The notes beneath the pieces were generated by a model, which saw nothing but the letters and a program-made list of their open reading frames with translations, was not told the origin of the DNA and searched no databases. Shown one piece after another: positions 6,233 through 8,975 of a stretch of DNA of 8,975 nt. The stretch comes from an uncultured Eubacteriales bacterium (GTDB lineage: Bacteria > Bacillota > Clostridia > Christensenellales > Christensenellaceae). Location: positions 1 through 8,975 of the forward strand of contig CAJJPW010000078.1 in the NCBI GenBank assembly GCA_905193725.1, written 5' to 3'. Position 1 is the first letter of the stretch, and each line of letters begins with the position of its first letter. Position numbers and translations under genes: made by a program.

Positions 6233-7123
6233 CTATAATTTTTGCATCATTTGATGCTCTTTTTTCCTATCTCTCTTATGGTTGCACTCATTTAATACAG
6301 CATAAGTTTTTTTCTTCAGTCCCAGATATATAATGTTATCCAGCAAGTCCTTATTGCGGTAAAACTGCAGCATTTCATAGGCTAGTGCTCCATTTGCCAA
6401 GGTATATATCAAATCCTCTTCCACCTCATGCTTGATCGCAATTTTGTCATTTTGGATCACCTCTTTGCCATACCGTTCGATATAAGGGTTGTAAGTTCCC
6501 TCTTCTAGGTCTTCTCTCAAATCGTCATAGGCATCGATTAGGTAAATCCATCGGCCCAAATGGTAGCCCACCTGATAGAGCACACGCCCATCTGCCTCTA
6601 CCGGGCTGTTTTGGAATAGTTCCCCCAGCAATTTGGCAAATACATCCGCTACCTGATCAATACTGCTGCACTTTTGTCCTTCCAATTTTGCAAGTTCTGC
6701 TAGCTGCTCTTCCACCTGACTCGCCATCTGACTGTAAGCGGCTGTCGCCTTTTTTAACTGTCCTCTGTATATTTGAAAAGCTGCTCTTTTGGCTAAGCTC
6801 TTTTTATCGCTCACATCGTCCTTCATCTTCAAAATGCCCAATAGCAGATTGGCCGCTGCTACGTAGTCCAGGCAAGGATGTAACGCCACTTTTTTCTTCT
6901 TAGTGGGATTCCCCAGACATCTGATCTGATCAAAGGACACGTCCTGCTCAGAGATACCCACCAAAAAGATGTACAAAAAAGTCAAATCGTAATTGAGCAA
7001 AAAGCTTCCCTTTTTGGTGTATTTCTCTTGGAGCCTACCGCATAGTCCACAGTAATAGCACTGAAAGAGTTCAAAATGCTTTATTTTCAGCTCTGGTTTA
7101 TCGATGGTAATATATCCAAACAT
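6233..7123 (-). CDS. DUF5685 family protein
   Basis: I recognise the DUF5685 family from its start, MFGYITIDKPELK (1-13), and the following CYYCGLCGRL (22-31). The function is not established. The 296-residue protein looks soluble and mostly helical. It has CxxCxxC at Cys22/25/28, and further cysteines at 69, 84, 152 and 280. LGILKMKDDVSD (95-106) holds a DDxxD motif, and IDAYDDLREDLEEGTYNP (196-213) holds a second acidic motif. The two acidic motifs, and the G-x-YNP after the second, recall squalene/phytoene synthase-type enzymes; this is my inference. The C-terminus is very basic (NHKRDRKKEH, 281-290). The ATG at 7121-7123 is supported by the family start, although GAGGG directly abuts it with no spacer. 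It appears to be the first gene of an operon with the J-domain and membrane proteins. Confidence 0.9.
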   Translation of the reverse strand: MFGYITIDKPELKIKHFELFQCYYCGLCGRLQEKYTKKGSFLLNYDLTFLYIFLVGISEQDVSFDQIRCLGNPTKKKKVALHPCLDYVAAANLLLGILKMKDDVSDKKSLAKRAAFQIYRGQLKKATAAYSQMASQVEEQLAELAKLEGQKCSSIDQVADVFAKLLGELFQNSPVEADGRVLYQVGYHLGRWIYLIDAYDDLREDLEEGTYNPYIERYGKEVIQNDKIAIKHEVEEDLIYTLANGALAYEMLQFYRNKDLLDNIIYLGLKKKTYAVLNECNHKRDRKKEHQMMQKL

Positions 7124-7245
7124 CCCTCTTGCTCACTTTTCATCCTCACAAAGCATTTTTTCGTCTTACGCCAGCCATCCCTATCATCCTGCACGGCCCA
7201 CTTTAGATTATTTTTCGCTGAAGTATCTTCTCACACCTGTATGCC

Positions 7246-7274
7246 ATTATACCATTTTGCTTCGCCTTTTTCCA
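7246..7274 (-). promoter_or_regulatory. Proximal promoter of the DUF5685 operon
   Basis: TGGAAA (7269-7274), exactly 17 bases, then a perfect TATAAT (7246-7251) preceded by TGG, an extended -10. The predicted start is near 7239. It is the best promoter candidate for the operon of DUF5685, J-domain and membrane protein. Confidence 0.7.
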
Positions 7275-7343
7275 GCCAATCTCGTAATATTCACGCTTTA
7301 TTTGCAATTAGACGGGAATATTTATTGTTTTTATATTTTTTCT

Positions 7344-7372
7344 ATCATAGCATAGAATCATACATCTGTGTA
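7344..7372 (-). promoter_or_regulatory. Possible distal promoter of the DUF5685 operon
   Basis: TACACA (7367-7372), exactly 17 bases, then TATGAT (7344-7349) preceded by TGC. It lies directly downstream of the permease terminator and would give a leader of over 200 nt. It is weaker than the proximal element. Confidence 0.4.
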
Positions 7373-7387
7373 TCATTTTGGGTAGCA

Positions 7388-7419
7388 ATAAAAAGAAGCC
7401 TCTTTATGACAAAGAGACT
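7388..7419 (-). terminator. Intrinsic terminator of the sugar ABC operon
   Basis: On the minus strand AGTCTCTTT pairs with AAAGAGGCT (7411-7419 with 7397-7405; nine pairs, one G-T wobble) around a GTCAT loop, followed by TCTTTTTATT. It lies 32 bases past the permease stop. The element ends the ABC operon and insulates it from the DUF5685 operon. Confidence 0.88.
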
Positions 7420-7451
7420 CCACAATAATCCACGTGTATTTCTATATCTCT

Positions 7452-8459
7452 CTATTTTTTCACATGGCTCTTTCGATCTAGCACCACTACTACTAAGATC
7501 ACCAACCCCTTGGCCACATACTGCCAGTAAGACGAAAGTCCCAGCAGGTTCATGGCGTTGTTTAAAATGCCGATAATTAGCGCGCCGGCAATGGTACCTA
7601 TCATTGTGCCCACGCCGCCTGATAAGCTGGTTCCGCCCAAAATCGCGGCAGCAATAGCGTCTAGCTCATAGTTTGTTCCCACATTTGGAGATCCTGATCC
7701 CAACCGAGAGGCTAGTAGACATCCGCTCAGCGCTGCTGCCATGGAACTTATCATATACGTCCAGGTTTTTAGCGGCACTACCTTTATCCCTGAAAGCAAT
7801 GCAGTCTCCTCGTTGCCGCCGATCACATAGATCTGCCTGCCAAATTTTGTATTGTTGAGCAGCAAATGGAACACCACAAACGCCAAAATCATCACTACTA
7901 CTGACCAAGGTAAGAAGCCAAATGCATTCTCATTGCCAATCTGTTTAAACTCACTGCCCGGAATGAACTTCGCCTGTCCATCTACCATGAGCATGGCAAA
8001 GCCTCGGAAGATGAGCATGGTGGCCATGGTAACCACAAATGCCGGCAGTCTCAGTTTGGAAATGATAATTCCATTGATAAACCCAATGCCAAGGCCTGCG
8101 ATCATCACGATGATAATACCTACCGGCACTGCCAACTGGAGGTCTGCATACAGTATGGAAAGCAGTACGACTCCTGCCGCCACAATAGAGCCCACCGATA
8201 AGTCGATGCCCTCTACCATGATCACCAGCGTCATACCAAAGGCGATGATGGCATTCATGGAGATTTGATTGAGCACGTTGATGATATTAGATCCATCTAA
8301 GAAGATGAACTTTCCCGAGTCATTTCCCAATTGTACTACATCAATTAGCAAGAACAAGAGCACAAACAACCCCAAAAACATGATAAATGGTCTGAATTTT
8401 TTTAGCATTTCCTTGGAGTTTTTTTGCGCTGCTACCTGATTTTTTTCCACATTCGCCAT
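7452..8459 (-). CDS. Sugar ABC transporter permease, RbsC/MglC type
   Basis: This is the membrane channel subunit of a CUT2-type sugar importer, which works as a dimer with the double ATPase and an outside binding protein. The 335-residue protein has a soluble N-terminus (1-24) and about eight to ten membrane helices. Family landmarks are EGIDLSVGSIVA (83-94), GRQIYVIGGNEETALLSGI (207-225), TNYELDAIAAAILGGTS (262-278) and SYWQYVAKG (310-318). The C-terminal part mixes RbsC-like (LNNAMNLLGLSS) and MglC-like (GGVGT, YWQY) features, so I do not choose between ribose, galactose or another sugar. The ATG at 8457-8459 is chosen because GGGAGGAG (8466-8473) precedes it by 6 bases; an in-frame ATG seven codons earlier would fall inside the ATPase gene. 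Start and ATPase stop are one base apart, which suggests translational coupling. A terminator follows. Confidence 0.93.
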   Translation of the reverse strand: MANVEKNQVAAQKNSKEMLKKFRPFIMFLGLFVLLFLLIDVVQLGNDSGKFIFLDGSNIINVLNQISMNAIIAFGMTLVIMVEGIDLSVGSIVAAGVVLLSILYADLQLAVPVGIIIVMIAGLGIGFINGIIISKLRLPAFVVTMATMLIFRGFAMLMVDGQAKFIPGSEFKQIGNENAFGFLPWSVVVMILAFVVFHLLLNNTKFGRQIYVIGGNEETALLSGIKVVPLKTWTYMISSMAAALSGCLLASRLGSGSPNVGTNYELDAIAAAILGGTSLSGGVGTMIGTIAGALIIGILNNAMNLLGLSSYWQYVAKGLVILVVVVLDRKSHVKK

Positions 8460-8460
8460 A

Positions 8461-8975
8461 TTATTCTCCTCCCGTAGCAAAGTACATGATTCTCTCTTGG
8501 GTCATGTTTTCCTCATCCAGTTCGCCGGTCACGACGCCCTCTCTCATGATGATTGTTCTGTCGCTCATGCCTAAGATTTCCGGCAGTTCTGAGGAGATCA
8601 TAATAATGCTCATGCCTTTGTTTTCCGCCAAATCCCTCATGATGCTGTAGATCTCCGCCTTTGCGCCCACGTCGATTCCCCGGGTCGGTTCATCTAAAAT
8701 GAGAATTTTAGGCTCTCCTGCCATCCATTTTCCCAAAATGACCTTTTGTTGATTCCCACCCGATAGGGTTTTGGTCGCTGTATTTTGGGATGAGGTTTTA
8801 ATATGAAACCGCTCGATTTCCCTTTGTGTAATTTGGGTTTCCTTTTTCTTGCTAATCCACCCTAAGAATTTCGAGGCCACTTGTTTTAAATTGGAAGAGA
8901 TGATATTGTCCTTTACACTTAAGATGAGTACCAACCCTTCTTTTTTTCTATCCTCTGTTACAAATGCAATGCCAT
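8461..8975 (-). CDS. Sugar ABC transporter ATPase, RbsA/MglA type (N-terminal part outside the window)
   Basis: This is the C-terminal part of a double-domain ATPase that powers a CUT2-type sugar importer. 170 residues are visible and the frame stays open to the right edge, where it reads GIAFVTEDRKKEGL. That matches the second nucleotide-binding domain of RbsA/MglA, so about two thirds of a usual protein of around 500 residues is missing. Visible motifs are the signature LSGGNQQKV (70-78), Walker B ILILDEP (90-96) with Glu95, and the D-loop region TRGIDVGAKAEIY (97-109). The H-loop position reads ISSELPE (126-132) without the usual histidine, which is normal for the second domain of this family. 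A TTG at 8932-8934 could look like a start but lies inside the conserved domain and is not one. The permease follows after one base. The binding-protein gene is expected to the right. Confidence 0.94.
   Translation of the reverse strand, partial: GIAFVTEDRKKEGLVLILSVKDNIISSNLKQVASKFLGWISKKKETQITQREIERFHIKTSSQNTATKTLSGGNQQKVILGKWMAGEPKILILDEPTRGIDVGAKAEIYSIMRDLAENKGMSIIMISSELPEILGMSDRTIIMREGVVTGELDEENMTQERIMYFATGGE
8466..8473 (-). promoter_or_regulatory. Permease ribosome binding site inside the ATPase gene end
   Basis: GGGAGGAG on the minus strand encodes part of the last residues of the ATPase (TGGE) and sits 6 bases before the permease ATG. The layout reads GAATAATATG, so stop and start are one base apart. 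Confidence 0.85.

Larger units (their letters stand above)
7124..7451. other. 328-base intergenic region between the ABC permease and the DUF5685 gene
   Basis: From right to left on the minus strand this stretch holds the permease terminator (7388-7419), a distal candidate promoter (7344-7372), a proximal extended -10 promoter (7246-7274) and a leader of about 115 nt. The leader contains two very short ORFs (7146-7187 and 7087-7143) that I do not call as genes. I see no tRNA, no riboswitch that I recognise and no repeat. Confidence 0.7.

Noticed and set aside
7087..7187. Two very short ORFs in the DUF5685 leader (7146-7187, 13 codons; 7087-7143, 18 codons)
   Set aside because: There is no proper ribosome binding site, and nothing in the peptides suggests a leader-peptide attenuator (no run of one amino acid). 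Mentioned only as part of the leader finding.
7124..7451. A riboswitch or tRNA in the longest gap
   Set aside because: I could not match any conserved core (for example glycine, SAM, preQ1, cobalamin or cyclic-di-GMP types) or a cloverleaf.
7076..7576. A 166-codon plus-strand open frame spanning the DUF5685 start, the intergenic region and the permease end
   Set aside because: It runs across the ABC terminator and both promoters, overlaps two solid genes in antisense, and its product resembles no protein I know.
8932..8934. TTG as a start codon for a short ATPase
   Set aside because: The frame continues upstream to the window edge with the conserved GIAFVTEDRKKEGL, so the gene is a longer one cut by the window.

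Overview
The window reads as chromosomal DNA from a Gram-positive, probably a member of the Clostridia (Bacillota). The evidence is the dusB-like / secG / rnr / smpB block, strong AGGAGG-type ribosome binding sites, extended -10 (TGn) promoters, a DUF5685 gene next to a J-domain gene, and moderate GC content judged by eye. Every gene I can support lies on the minus strand, so transcription runs from right to left. I saw no insertion sequences, CRISPR array, tRNA or rRNA, and no clear sign of recent transfer.

Right to left: (1) 8975-7452 is the end of a sugar ABC importer operon. It holds the C-terminal half of an RbsA/MglA-type double ATPase, cut by the window edge, then an RbsC/MglC-type permease whose start lies one base after the ATPase stop, then a good intrinsic terminator at 7388-7419. 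(2) 7451-7124 is a non-coding stretch with that terminator and two candidate promoters. (3) 7123-4982 looks like a three-gene operon: a DUF5685 protein, a J-domain/TPR-like protein ending in a very cysteine-rich tail, and a small polytopic membrane protein that resembles ECF-transporter S components. (4) From a promoter at 4932-4960 comes a single-pass membrane-anchored protein of unknown function (4882-4202), then an 11-bp hairpin, then a DusB-like tRNA-dihydrouridine synthase (4119-3154). (5) secG has its own extended -10 promoter and is followed by a symmetrical intrinsic terminator. RNase R (rnr) comes next, then smpB with a separate good promoter; smpB runs off the left edge a few codons before its expected end.

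Functionally, the left half is housekeeping: protein export (SecG), tRNA modification (Dus), RNA decay (RNase R) and ribosome rescue (SmpB, partner of tmRNA, with RNase R known to degrade rescued mRNAs). The least understood part is the DUF5685 / J-domain / membrane-protein cluster. DUF5685 here carries a CxxCxxC cluster and two aspartate-rich motifs that recall squalene/phytoene-synthase-type enzymes, and its neighbour has 11 cysteines in its last 28 residues. That cluster is the best candidate for an undescribed system; its function is inference only.
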